From assembly GCA_019096065.1 (NCBI GenBank), contig JAGUCH010000004.1, positions 6,324,001 to 6,388,000 on the forward strand: a stretch of 64,000 nucleotides of DNA. Reading direction: 5' to 3'. This document shows, one piece after another, positions 57,101 through 64,000 of the stretch. Source of the DNA: Paracyclopina nana. Taxonomy: Eukaryota > Arthropoda > Copepoda > Cyclopoida > Cyclopettidae. Position 1 is the stretch's first letter. Every line of letters begins with the position of its first letter. The notes below the pieces were generated by a model that worked only from the letters and a program-made list of their open reading frames with translations, did no database searches and was not told the origin of the DNA. Position numbers and translations under genes: made by a program.

Positions 57101-58603
57101 CGTCTTCATGGTTGACGGCAATTGAGGCAAAGTGTTCACGCTGATGTCCCAATGTTTCCTCATGCAGGGAGAGTGGAGCCTCAGCTCAACGAGTCTACTG
57201 GGTACGTACATGTCGGTAGCAATGGTCCTCAGGACTTGATCAGAGGCAACCCCCTCCAAGCCCAGTCGCTGAGCGAGCCCCTCAGAGATCAAGGACAGCT
57301 CAGAGCCATTGTCGAGAAAAGCGTTGACCTCCCACCACTTGCCAGGCTCCTTAGGGTTCGACACCTTGACTGGCAACACCCCGAAGGCCAGTATGGGCGA
57401 CTTGTGAACTAGACCGACGGTCTTGACCATGGACTTCAGTCCAGCTGCGGGGCTGCTAAAGTTCTGTCCAGTCTGTTCTGCTCCTCTGGGGCCCTGGGGC
57501 CCCTCCTTGGCTGGAGGCCCCTCTCTGGCATCAGGCCTGGCTGCATTTCGCATAGTCCAAGCTCCGTGTAGACAAGAATGATGAGATCTGCTCTGGCAGT
57601 GACGACAATTCCAGGTCCTCATGCACTTGGCCAGCTTGTGTGCTCCTGTAAGGCACCTGAAACACGCTTCGTAGGCAAGGGCAGCCTGTAGGCGTTGATC
57701 TCCTCTCAGAGCCATATACTTGGCACATTGGAACAGTTTGTGGCTTTCGCCACAGTGAGGACATTTCGTGAACAATTTTGGGTCCTCGGCAGTGATGTTA
57801 AAGATGTGGGTGGCCTCCTGTTCAACTGGACCGGAGTCAAAAGCCTCGATGTACTCCTCAGGTTCTGGCAGTTCCCAGCAGTCTTCCTCAAGGACCCCAA
57901 CGTTCAGGCCTAGTCTAGGTTGAAATCTTCCTCCCTTTTGATTGGGGGGTGGTCTGGCTTTGGCCACAGTGGCATCTTCACTGATCAACTCGTCTACCAG
58001 ACCGTCGGTCTTGCTGACATCATCAAAATGTTGATGTGCCTGAGCCCTGGCCCAATGCTTGAAGTGATCCTGAGTCAACACGTCAATCCTGGACGCCATG
58101 AGATAGCTCCGGACCGAGTTTGTGGTGGCCTTGGTCATCCTTAACAGGTCCATGATGAAGTGGTCGTAGGCCCCAGCGTCTACTATGGGGTCGCCAAAGA
58201 TCAACCTCAGTTGTTGGTACATGAGGCGAACTTCTGACCTGGCCTTCATCACTGTGGCAGGTTTGTAGACATCCACTACGGGCAGCTTCTTCAACTTAGC
58301 TGTAATGCACTGCAGCTGTCTTCCCAGATTCCCATAATCATCATCTAGGGCAGCCAAGGCGGACAGATATCCAGAGTAGTCCTTTCTGAATCCATTGATC
58401 AGGTCAAAAGCTGGCCCACCGGCAGTCTGCTTAAGCAGTCTGCCCCATTTTTCCTGCAAGCTCAGGGTGACATTTTCGTGTACAAAGCTCTTGAACTGCT
58501 CCTTGAAATGAAAGTATTCCAAGATATTGTGCCCGCTGAACTTTGGGAGCTCCAAGTGATCCAACTTGACACTAGGTCCTCGGATATATCCAGCGTAAGG
58601 CAC
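53924..58603 (-). CDS. BEL/Pao Gag C-part, protease, RT and RNase H
   Basis: 1559 codons directly after the in-frame TGA, opening with GTG, so not an independent start. Domains in order are DUF1759-type Gag (LPKFSGHNILEYFHFKEQF) at about 15-160, cysteine knuckles at 280-346 (CPHCGESH, CFRC, CRHC), an aspartic protease with DNGS at about 431, RT with YVDD at about 880, RNase H (FTDAS, MPEKELTS, WTDSS) at about 1080-1180, and the HHCC integrase zinc site near 1440-1490. The last 60 or so residues are out-of-frame sequence after the C7 run. No other break is seen in the enzymatic domains. Confidence 0.93.
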   Translation of the reverse strand: MPYAGYIRGPSVKLDHLELPKFSGHNILEYFHFKEQFKSFVHENVTLSLQEKWGRLLKQTAGGPAFDLINGFRKDYSGYLSALAALDDDYGNLGRQLQCITAKLKKLPVVDVYKPATVMKARSEVRLMYQQLRLIFGDPIVDAGAYDHFIMDLLRMTKATTNSVRSYLMASRIDVLTQDHFKHWARAQAHQHFDDVSKTDGLVDELISEDATVAKARPPPNQKGGRFQPRLGLNVGVLEEDCWELPEPEEYIEAFDSGPVEQEATHIFNITAEDPKLFTKCPHCGESHKLFQCAKYMALRGDQRLQAALAYEACFRCLTGAHKLAKCMRTWNCRHCQSRSHHSCLHGAWTMRNAARPDAREGPPAKEGPQGPRGAEQTGQNFSSPAAGLKSMVKTVGLVHKSPILAFGVLPVKVSNPKEPGKWWEVNAFLDNGSELSLISEGLAQRLGLEGVASDQVLRTIATDMYVPSRLVELRLHSPCMRKHWDISVNTLPQLPSTMKTPPLEQLKQKFGFLAKLDLPVYRSNQPPQILIGIDQYLLMEATAVVHHQVGEPYVKDTLLGRVVIYSDPKANSLEGVMPRQVNFLSGGTLEDPAQACRECGVVNPPPPEELLKKLWELDSVGIIDQPDMEKLMSLSEQRALEIVANSIFIDDKKRIHVRSPWREGGPNFICNVDDVVRSTTRLERKLKLHQPHAHKKASEELREWLELGFVRVLDPEIDAIRFGYFLDWLLVTRKDKPSMPVRPVFDGSREHHGKSLNDALLSGPKLQKDIFYILLNARKHPILLISDISKMFLQFGLHQEDRKYHRFYWQEKYYEANSVLFGTTSAPFMAAFGVRYLADLHKETYPLAHKILNESLYVDDVCASLPSLDEAREAVRQLKELGELGSLPFRKWGSSHPEVLAEVPDDCRLTGLSLESEGDPVTKALGMYLDTVADQIVFKAPSYEPYENQPLTLRIMSKYTPSLYDPLGLLDPVTVVPKLLIQRVVALRPIYKIDWDTCLEMFESRELNDVMEKWKTYVADLLRLEVIRIPRPFSRRSGSDNEIHLFTDASEAAHAAVSYYVSKELGGRTLSTIMCSRKKLASLSENCSMPEKELTSCVIGSRLLDSVRAEFNEVKRFYIWTDSSTALTWISKPAHAWKGWVARRVTDIYQKTKSNTWRHVPGKLNPSDKPTRGLTVTELSECDLWVEGPPFLQLDECEWPEMKIEVSDDDLAFDYLKIQADKLTREQVKRAAMKKAKKVFPGDFKQGEITPRVVNFLETVEAHRVETTLVLHGCLTQEESRISAEHVVTALAIGMNFVPQHLLPAEYVKDIWAKSDNDCPLDLKRFSKYGRAVRVFAYALRFVKRTREKIRSWPRTELSEAELYIAEMRLAVYFQRKAFKGDLDYLHSRREWKKGSKLAPLDPTIGPHGELRHKGRLMAAKASWIGKMNLILPHSTLGKLYLQELHLKMGHGLSRTQYLVKAQETVWMASARRTMDSILKKVFKVCEKETCRVTPPHGPTTCSRNSTHGAVALQVLLHGSSRPFLFEMSTQSCGAPHTHHSLSPCESSPHRGVRRTHC

Positions 58604-61045
58604 TCATTCATACGAGCCAAAACTGGCTATCGGTTGTTGATGAATCCCCCCATGAGCGTGATGAGGATGAGGTTGGCCGTCGGCCATAGGCCCTGAGCCG
58701 TAAACCTGGAATGGAGGTGCCATAGCACCGTGACCTCCAGTCCCAGCTCCGGCTCCCCAGCCTGACTGACCAACGCCTTGCGGGGCCACATAAGGGGGCC
58801 AACCAGTTGTAGGTGCTCCAAAGGAGGGCGGAACTTGTCTGTAGGTTGGGGGCGGGTTCAGATAATTGGCAGGCATCGGGTTTTCTTGAGACTTTTGTGA
58901 CAAAGTCCCCAATCGACTGTTGGGCTTGACAAACTCCCCTGCTGCTGGCCCCCAAGGATGACTGGCTCCAGAGGTCAAACCTGCATTGGACTGAGCGCCA
59001 GACTGCGGTTGTATAGGGTTGACTTGAATTCCTTGAAAACCTGCAGGCCTAGCCAGCCCGTTCCTGCTGGCCAGGCTAGGGGCGCCGCTACCGGCGCAAG
59101 CACTTGGCTCTCTGCTATTGTGGGGGGCCCTAACTTGAGGAGGCAAGTCAGCAATGGACTTCTGTAGATTCAACACTAGACTCGGCAGGTTCAGATCCCC
59201 GGAAGGTATCATTCTTCCCAGACCGGTATTTTGTACAGCATCCTTGATGTGGAACCACCGGTTCAGGGATGTAGTCAGCAGAAGGCTCAACTGCTCCACA
59301 TCCACTTGTGAGGCCCCGAACTCCAGAGCTCGCTCCACTTTGTCCATGATGCTCCTCAGAGCTTCTGTGGCCTTGGCGTACTCGACGAGTAGACCAAGGT
59401 CTTTGACCGAATCTCCAGTTGGTTCGTCATCAGGATCATCATCAGGTGGACCACCTCCACCTCCAGAGGGTAGCTTCCGCTCGTCTCCTCCCGAGTCGGA
59501 CCTCTGTGACCTGCAATTTCTGCGATGAGAAGTACTCTTGTCGTACCACTGAGCTCCAGCCTTGCTCCCGTAGTTCCCTCCAACATCTTTGGAACTTCTG
59601 GGACCTCCGGCATCGTGAACTTGAGCTATATTTTCTTTGGAACTGACATATTCTGAACGGAGGAATCGTCCTTTCTCGTCGAGAAACACGACTTCTCTAG
59701 TTCCGGCCTTGGAGGTAACTTTTGAAGCTTCCGGACTGGAGGGCCTGGCAGGAACCTCACCCTTCCCTGTTGAAGGCTCCCGATGAGCACCCAGGCCTTG
59801 ATCAGCTTCCTCTTCAGCCTGCAGCTGAGATAACAGATAATCAACCTCTGGATCTTGTACTGACTGCAGATCTTCTTCAACTTGTCGAATCCGGTAGCAT
59901 ACAGTTTCAAATACTCTTTTTCCAGAGTCCAAAGTGATCTGAGTCCGGCTTGAGATATCCGATGACAGCTCCATTCCAGCCAGTCGGGCGTTCTCTACGT
60001 AGTATCCATAGTACTTGTGCAGCTCTCGGCAGACATCGTCCACCTTCTTCTTGAGCTTGCACAGACGTTCATAGTTGTTTTCTCTACGGACATCTTGTCT
60101 GGCTTCCAAGCATTTTCTGGCAGCAATTTTGGTGAGTTCTTGTACTCGTGCTGCGGTTCTAGGCATCTGACTGACAGCAGCTTTTTTGTTCTTGGGCTTT
60201 CCAATGTTCTTATGAGCAGGGCTCTTCTTGTCAGTCGTTATCTTCGTGTTATCATCTTTCTCACCCCCTTTTGGTGGGGGGTACTGCAACGAAGGGGGAC
60301 CCTTGGAGGATCCCCAGACCATGGTGCGCTCACTCGACGAGTTTCCAAATGGCTCGCGAAGTTGAGATGAGATAGAGTCATTCTCCCCTCCTCCTTCCGC
60401 GGACCAATCCTCGCCAGGAGCCCCACCCTCTCCCTGCGACGCACGTGGGGAGGACTGCCCCCGGGAGTCAGGAGGGGGAGGATGAACCTCTACTTGTAGT
60501 TGTCCAACATTTGGCTCTCCTCCTGAGCTACCGGACGTATTGTTGGAGGGAGCACCCGACGGGCGTTCCTCTTGCAGAAGTGGTGCAGTAGTTTGTGTGG
60601 TAGTGATGGTAGGCATTGGAGTACTGGAGTAAGGCAATGGATTTGGAACGGGGGAAGGAGTGAACCTTCTAGGAAAAGAGGTCACCAGATTGGTGAGAGT
60701 GGCAGCCACTGAGACAGCTGTGGCTACGGCTCCTCCAGTGGTGGGCGGTCCAGGATTGGCCCCCGGGTTGGCAGGTGAATGCTGCACAGTCATTAATTTC
60801 TTGACCAAATTTGTCCTCTTCCCTTTCTTTCCAATTACCGCCTGGAATGTGCCATCTCGTCTGGGCACATAGCCATGAAAAATAACCTGGCTCTCGGGGC
60901 TAGCATCCAGGGGATCATGATAGGGTACGCGTCTAGTTCTCCTGGGAGTCACAGGTGTAAAGAGTTCCACATAATCGGTGGGAGGTAGATTGAGTTTCCT
61001 CCTACTTCTTCTCACCGGGCTTTCCGTCTTTTGCTTCCTGGGCAT
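58604..61045 (-). CDS. BEL/Pao Gag N-terminal extension
   Basis: 813 codons from ATG at 61045 to TGA at 58606-58604. It begins with a basic KRK/RRSRRK patch, then long Pro/Ser/Gly-rich disorder, a helical region at about 300-400 (ARKCLEARQDVRREN..CKLKKKVDDVCRELHKY) suited to coiled-coil assembly, and a Pro/Gly/His-rich C-terminus. The following ORF is in the same frame with no gap, so this is the N-terminal part of one Gag-Pol polypeptide interrupted by a stop. An N-terminal region this long before DUF1759 is unusual for BEL/Pao as I know the family. Confidence 0.8.
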   Translation of the reverse strand: MPRKQKTESPVRRSRRKLNLPPTDYVELFTPVTPRRTRRVPYHDPLDASPESQVIFHGYVPRRDGTFQAVIGKKGKRTNLVKKLMTVQHSPANPGANPGPPTTGGAVATAVSVAATLTNLVTSFPRRFTPSPVPNPLPYSSTPMPTITTTQTTAPLLQEERPSGAPSNNTSGSSGGEPNVGQLQVEVHPPPPDSRGQSSPRASQGEGGAPGEDWSAEGGGENDSISSQLREPFGNSSSERTMVWGSSKGPPSLQYPPPKGGEKDDNTKITTDKKSPAHKNIGKPKNKKAAVSQMPRTAARVQELTKIAARKCLEARQDVRRENNYERLCKLKKKVDDVCRELHKYYGYYVENARLAGMELSSDISSRTQITLDSGKRVFETVCYRIRQVEEDLQSVQDPEVDYLLSQLQAEEEADQGLGAHREPSTGKGEVPARPSSPEASKVTSKAGTREVVFLDEKGRFLRSEYVSSKENIAQVHDAGGPRSSKDVGGNYGSKAGAQWYDKSTSHRRNCRSQRSDSGGDERKLPSGGGGGPPDDDPDDEPTGDSVKDLGLLVEYAKATEALRSIMDKVERALEFGASQVDVEQLSLLLTTSLNRWFHIKDAVQNTGLGRMIPSGDLNLPSLVLNLQKSIADLPPQVRAPHNSREPSACAGSGAPSLASRNGLARPAGFQGIQVNPIQPQSGAQSNAGLTSGASHPWGPAAGEFVKPNSRLGTLSQKSQENPMPANYLNPPPTYRQVPPSFGAPTTGWPPYVAPQGVGQSGWGAGAGTGGHGAMAPPFQVYGSGPMADGQPHPHHAHGGIHQQPIASFGSYE

Positions 61046-61067
61046 GGGTTGTTAGTGAGGCTTCCAG

Positions 61068-61085
61068 GCCCCACGTTGGGCGCCA
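61068..61085 (-). other. Primer-binding site, tRNA-Lys
   Basis: On the element strand TGGCGCCCAACGTGGGGC starts two bases after the 5' LTR. It is complementary to the 3' end of arthropod tRNA-Lys(CUU), whose acceptor end reads CCCCACGTTGGGCG plus CCA. Confidence 0.8.
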
Positions 61086-61087
61086 AC

Positions 61088-61526
61088 TGTTCGGGACGGA
61101 GTTAATCCTCCCTACTGGTCAATCAAGTCAATCACGAAATAAAAACCATTGATGAAAATTCTAGTGCACATTTTATTATCACAATATTTGGCGGTAACTA
61201 TCACAATATACTCAGGTAATTACTGACAAGACATAGCATCATAACTAGGTCGACTGGATATAAATAGAGAGCGGAAGTTTTAGTAAGCTGAGACCATCGC
61301 GAACGCTCGAAAAATTGCAAAGGTCAAACTTATGTACTTGAGGTTGTGTGACGTGTATATTTTTAAATTTGCGTTCACTTAGATTTTGACCTTCGCGATT
61401 TGCTCAGTAGCGTGCGCTGGAAATCTTCCGCTCTCTATGATATCCAGGCGAACTAATCATAACAACATATTCTGACATTAATTGAGTGGCTCAAGATGAG
61501 AAGGCCGACGGCCACTGGCCATTACA
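61088..61526 (-). repeat. 5' LTR of the BEL/Pao element, interrupted by a MITE
   Basis: It matches the 222-bp 3' LTR but is 439 bp long, because a 210-bp element plus an 8-bp target duplication sits at 61246-61463. Outside it is flanked by CAAAG at 61527-61531. Confidence 0.93.
61246..61455. mobile_element. Nested hAT-type MITE in the 5' LTR
   Basis: A 210-bp insert with inverted ends TAGGTCGACTGGATATAAAT and, at the right, the complement of TAGTTCGCCTGGATATCATA, both continuing AGAGAGCGGAAG. The 8-bp target duplication ATCATAAC is at 61238-61245 and 61456-61463. The uninterrupted site is preserved in the other LTR, which proves the insertion. It has no ORF. Confidence 0.93.
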
Positions 61527-62064
61527 CAAAGCTTGAATAATTGGTAGTTGTGCACTCATATCATCAAATACTCCAAAAATACTATGCCTGTGGAAAATTC
61601 GACAGAAGCCTCAAGCACTCAATTTCGTTGATAGTTTTTTCCTTGTGCAGGAAAAACACCACAAATTGCACAAAGTTTCCCTGGTTTAATTAATAATGAG
61701 CCACTAGCATGTCCATCAGGCTTTTCTAATTGGCATAAAACAATCTAAGCTGCAGCAATTGAATAATTTACTAATTGCGCCCGGTAAAAGCAAAAAAAAT
61801 CTTAAAAACAAGGAGGAGTAGGTTTATAACAAAAAAACCGCTACTTTTGTTAATTGCCTCAATCAAGCATAGAGCTTTTAAAAAAACCAAATATTTTAAT
61901 CCTCAGCAAGGTTTGTAAAAGCACTCCGAAAACATACGTACTATAGGTCTTACAAAAACATACTAAGCCTGTAAATAAAGCAATGTAATTTTGCCACGTA
62001 CTTTCGCGATAAAAAAGCTAGTTTTTCCTCCACATTAAGATGCGATATCTGGGCCTTTTCAGCG

Positions 62065-64000
62065 ATGGCAACTTCATTAGGCTATGTGTTGATGAATTGG
62101 ACATCAGCCTTTTCGGCTAAAGGTCGACAAAATAAGAAGAAGAAAAAGGAACATGCAGGTCAACTTGCATCAAAGACTGAAGTTGTTGCACCATCGTCAC
62201 AAGTCACCAGAGGCTCAATATCCTGCCAAACGATTGGTAATTTCCCCTTAGAAGATCAGTTTTTCAAGGGCCATGGCTTTTTTAACCCTTTTCCTCTAGA
62301 CTATGAGTGTGAGGCTTGCACAGAGAAAAGTCTAGAGCTGGTAGACCTGCATCAAAACCTCGAGGCCATTAGAGCCAATGATCAGGAGCTACGAAGAAAA
62401 TTGAGTGCAGCCAACTCCAATTTGGCCTCAACTATGGAAAGAGAGGCAAAGTTAAGGTCAGTGACAAAAATGTACTTGCTACTCAATTCTGCTTCAAATG
62501 CTTGGCGCATTACCTCTTTTTTCTAAGCTTTTTTAAAGCATAGGAAGAATCTCGTCATACGGATTAGAGACAGCTCCATGCCTTTTAGTGAGCTTAAATA
62601 CACCCTTTTCTCTGGCTTTCACAAGGTAGCTTACATAAAAACTCTAACTCTTCCTTTTTTCAGGGCTGTCCACGAGAACCTCATCCTGGAGGAAGCCCAA
62701 GCTCGCTATGATCTTGACCAGTTGAGGAAAGAGTTGACTGAGAAACTTGCCGAACGAGATTTGGCTCACGCAGAACGAATCCAGCTGCTTGAACAGGTAC
62801 ACGAGCTGCGCACTTCGATGAGGGAGATGTTTATCTAAAGCCTTCATCAGCCTGATGGATCTCACAAAAGCCCCTCTTATTTATTCGCAGGAAGTAGATT
62901 TAATTTAAAGCTGTCATGTTTTACTCGAGCTTCTACTGCCGCAATAAAGGACTCCATCTTTTCCTGTGCAACACAACCTGAATTTTATTCGGAGGAGAAA
63001 AAAGTCCTTTTGTAACGTGCTTTTGCAACCAAAAATAATGTATCAAAGAGCTCGTTTGATCTATTCAAATTTATGGAAGGAAAAGAAGATGCAGTAGCAG
63101 CAACAATGCAATGGAGAGCTTCGGCTGCGGTAAAATGTGAAATTAATCTTTGCTTTCTTTTCAGAATATCCATGACAAGGAATGTGAGTGGGCCAAAAGG
63201 AACGAAGCTCTGCGAAGAGATTTGAGACATGCCATTCGATCCTCAATTCAGGACACTGAGAGAGAAGCAGCCTCTCTAGATAACCTTGAACAAGTAAGCA
63301 AACCACAGCAATCATGCTTTAACAACGGCAAAAAATGCTCTCAACATTCATTATGTTTGATGTGCGGAGAGAGTACTAACTTTTCTTAAGGATGTTTTTT
63401 TCAAGCTACAAGAAACAATGAGTAGTATGTAAAAATTCTAACGCACCTTAAAATAGGTCGCTTTATTTTGCATGCTGGAACCACAAACTGAGTTCATTTT
63501 TTTAAAGTGGATGCCACGTTAAGTCACATTTTCTTTTTTTGAAGAACATTTTCCGTAGAACTATTTTTAGTATGATGCACTTAAAAAAAGCATTAGAAAG
63601 ACACGAATGACAAATAATCCTCAAGTTGACATTTTCAGGAAATAGAAAGCCTGCGAACGGTGGTTGAAATGCGATCTGCAGAAAATCGCGAGCTACGAGG
63701 CCATAACAACGAACTAATGGCGCAATTAGATCGTTTGTCGTATCTCGAGTCGGAATTGGCCAATGCGAGGCATCGACTCGACGAAATGACCCTGGTGCTA
63801 CAATATAAAATGGACTCGGAGCGGGAACTACTCGAACTGTCCGAGAGCCTCCAGCAGGAATTGGTCAAGTCTCGCTCGGAAACGTTGCAATATAAGAACA
63901 ACCTCGAAAATAGGCAATACTTACACGGCCAGCAGGAAGTCAATGGTGGACAGCTTCCTACTGCTCTTCCACATTTGAAAATGAAGCACAGTCAGCCTGA
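62065..64000 (+). CDS. Coiled-coil protein resembling MTUS1/ATIP, 5' part
   Basis: Exons visible are 62065-62236, 62300-about 62458, 62664-about 62796, 63165-about 63291 and 63640 to the window end, with clear GT-AG borders. The first coding part is basic (QNKKKKKEH), then a CEAC cysteine pair, then an almost continuous heptad coiled coil (ELRRKLSAANSNLASTMERE, LRKELTEKLAERDLAHAERI). The segment EIESLRTVVEMRSAENREL and what follows resemble the C-terminal microtubule-binding coiled coil of MTUS1/MTUS2 (ATIP) proteins. Those stabilise microtubules; that role is inferred. The gene continues past the window. Upstream of the ATG there is TTTTCAG, so this may be an internal exon of a longer isoform. 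The 63-bp intron at 62237-62299 is in frame and stop-free. Confidence 0.6.

Larger units (their letters stand above)
49729..61526 (-). mobile_element. Full-length BEL/Pao LTR retrotransposon
   Basis: An 11.8-kb minus-strand insertion with a 5-bp target duplication CAAAG at 49724-49728 and 61527-61531. Element order is 5' LTR (with nested MITE), tRNA-Lys primer site, gag-pol, integrase, a third ORF, a purine-rich tract and the 3' LTR. The gag DUF1759 type and the domain order protease-RT-RNase H-integrase place it in BEL/Pao. LTR divergence of about 1% implies recent insertion. The reading frame is broken at an in-frame TGA in gag and at a C7 run before integrase, so as written it is not a continuous gag-pol. 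Confidence 0.95.

Overview
The window looks like nuclear genomic DNA of a non-insect arthropod, possibly a crustacean. The evidence is AT-rich spacers, many spliced genes with very short introns (about 54-70 bp), a Mu-class glutathione S-transferase (a class most insects lack), a SmydA-8-type SET/MYND protein typical of arthropods, a luciferase-like acyl-CoA synthetase and an FMRFamide-receptor-like GPCR. The species cannot be named from the sequence. All exon models were built by eye from splice signals, reading-frame continuity and family resemblance.

Layout. 1-258: edge of a minus-strand exon of unknown identity. 518-4019: two long intronless ORFs on the plus strand, the second a type I membrane glycoprotein, resembling a captured viral gene pair. 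7577-8900: small four-exon gene for a two-TM membrane protein. 9427-10233: TATA-driven small secreted peptide precursor. 17484-10391 (minus): complete gene for the DNA polymerase epsilon catalytic subunit. 18594-17821 (minus): Mu-class GST. 22001-19915 (minus): acyl-CoA synthetase. 26297-29135: SmydA-8-like protein. 30845-34152: carboxylesterase-like protein with two of three triad residues replaced. 35300-36481: unknown 250-aa protein. 40544-36716 (minus): class A GPCR with a very long third intracellular loop. 42686-47239: 4.5-kb foldback element made of 171-bp tandem repeats in two inverted arms. 49729-61526 (minus): full-length BEL/Pao LTR retrotransposon with 5-bp target duplications, a tRNA-Lys primer site, a nested hAT-type MITE in its 5' LTR and an extra 923-aa ORF after integrase. 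62065-64000: start of a coiled-coil gene resembling MTUS1/ATIP, running off the end.

The host genes do not form one pathway. POLE is a replication gene with E2F-like and CCAAT sites. GST and the acyl-CoA synthetase are metabolic. The rest concern signalling, chromatin or adhesion. Non-genic DNA is rich in short inverted-repeat elements, several with clear TA or 8-bp target duplications. The least explained items are the intronless glycoprotein cassette with its duplicated leader motif, the third ORF of the BEL/Pao element, the palindromic 171-bp satellite and the secreted peptide precursor.
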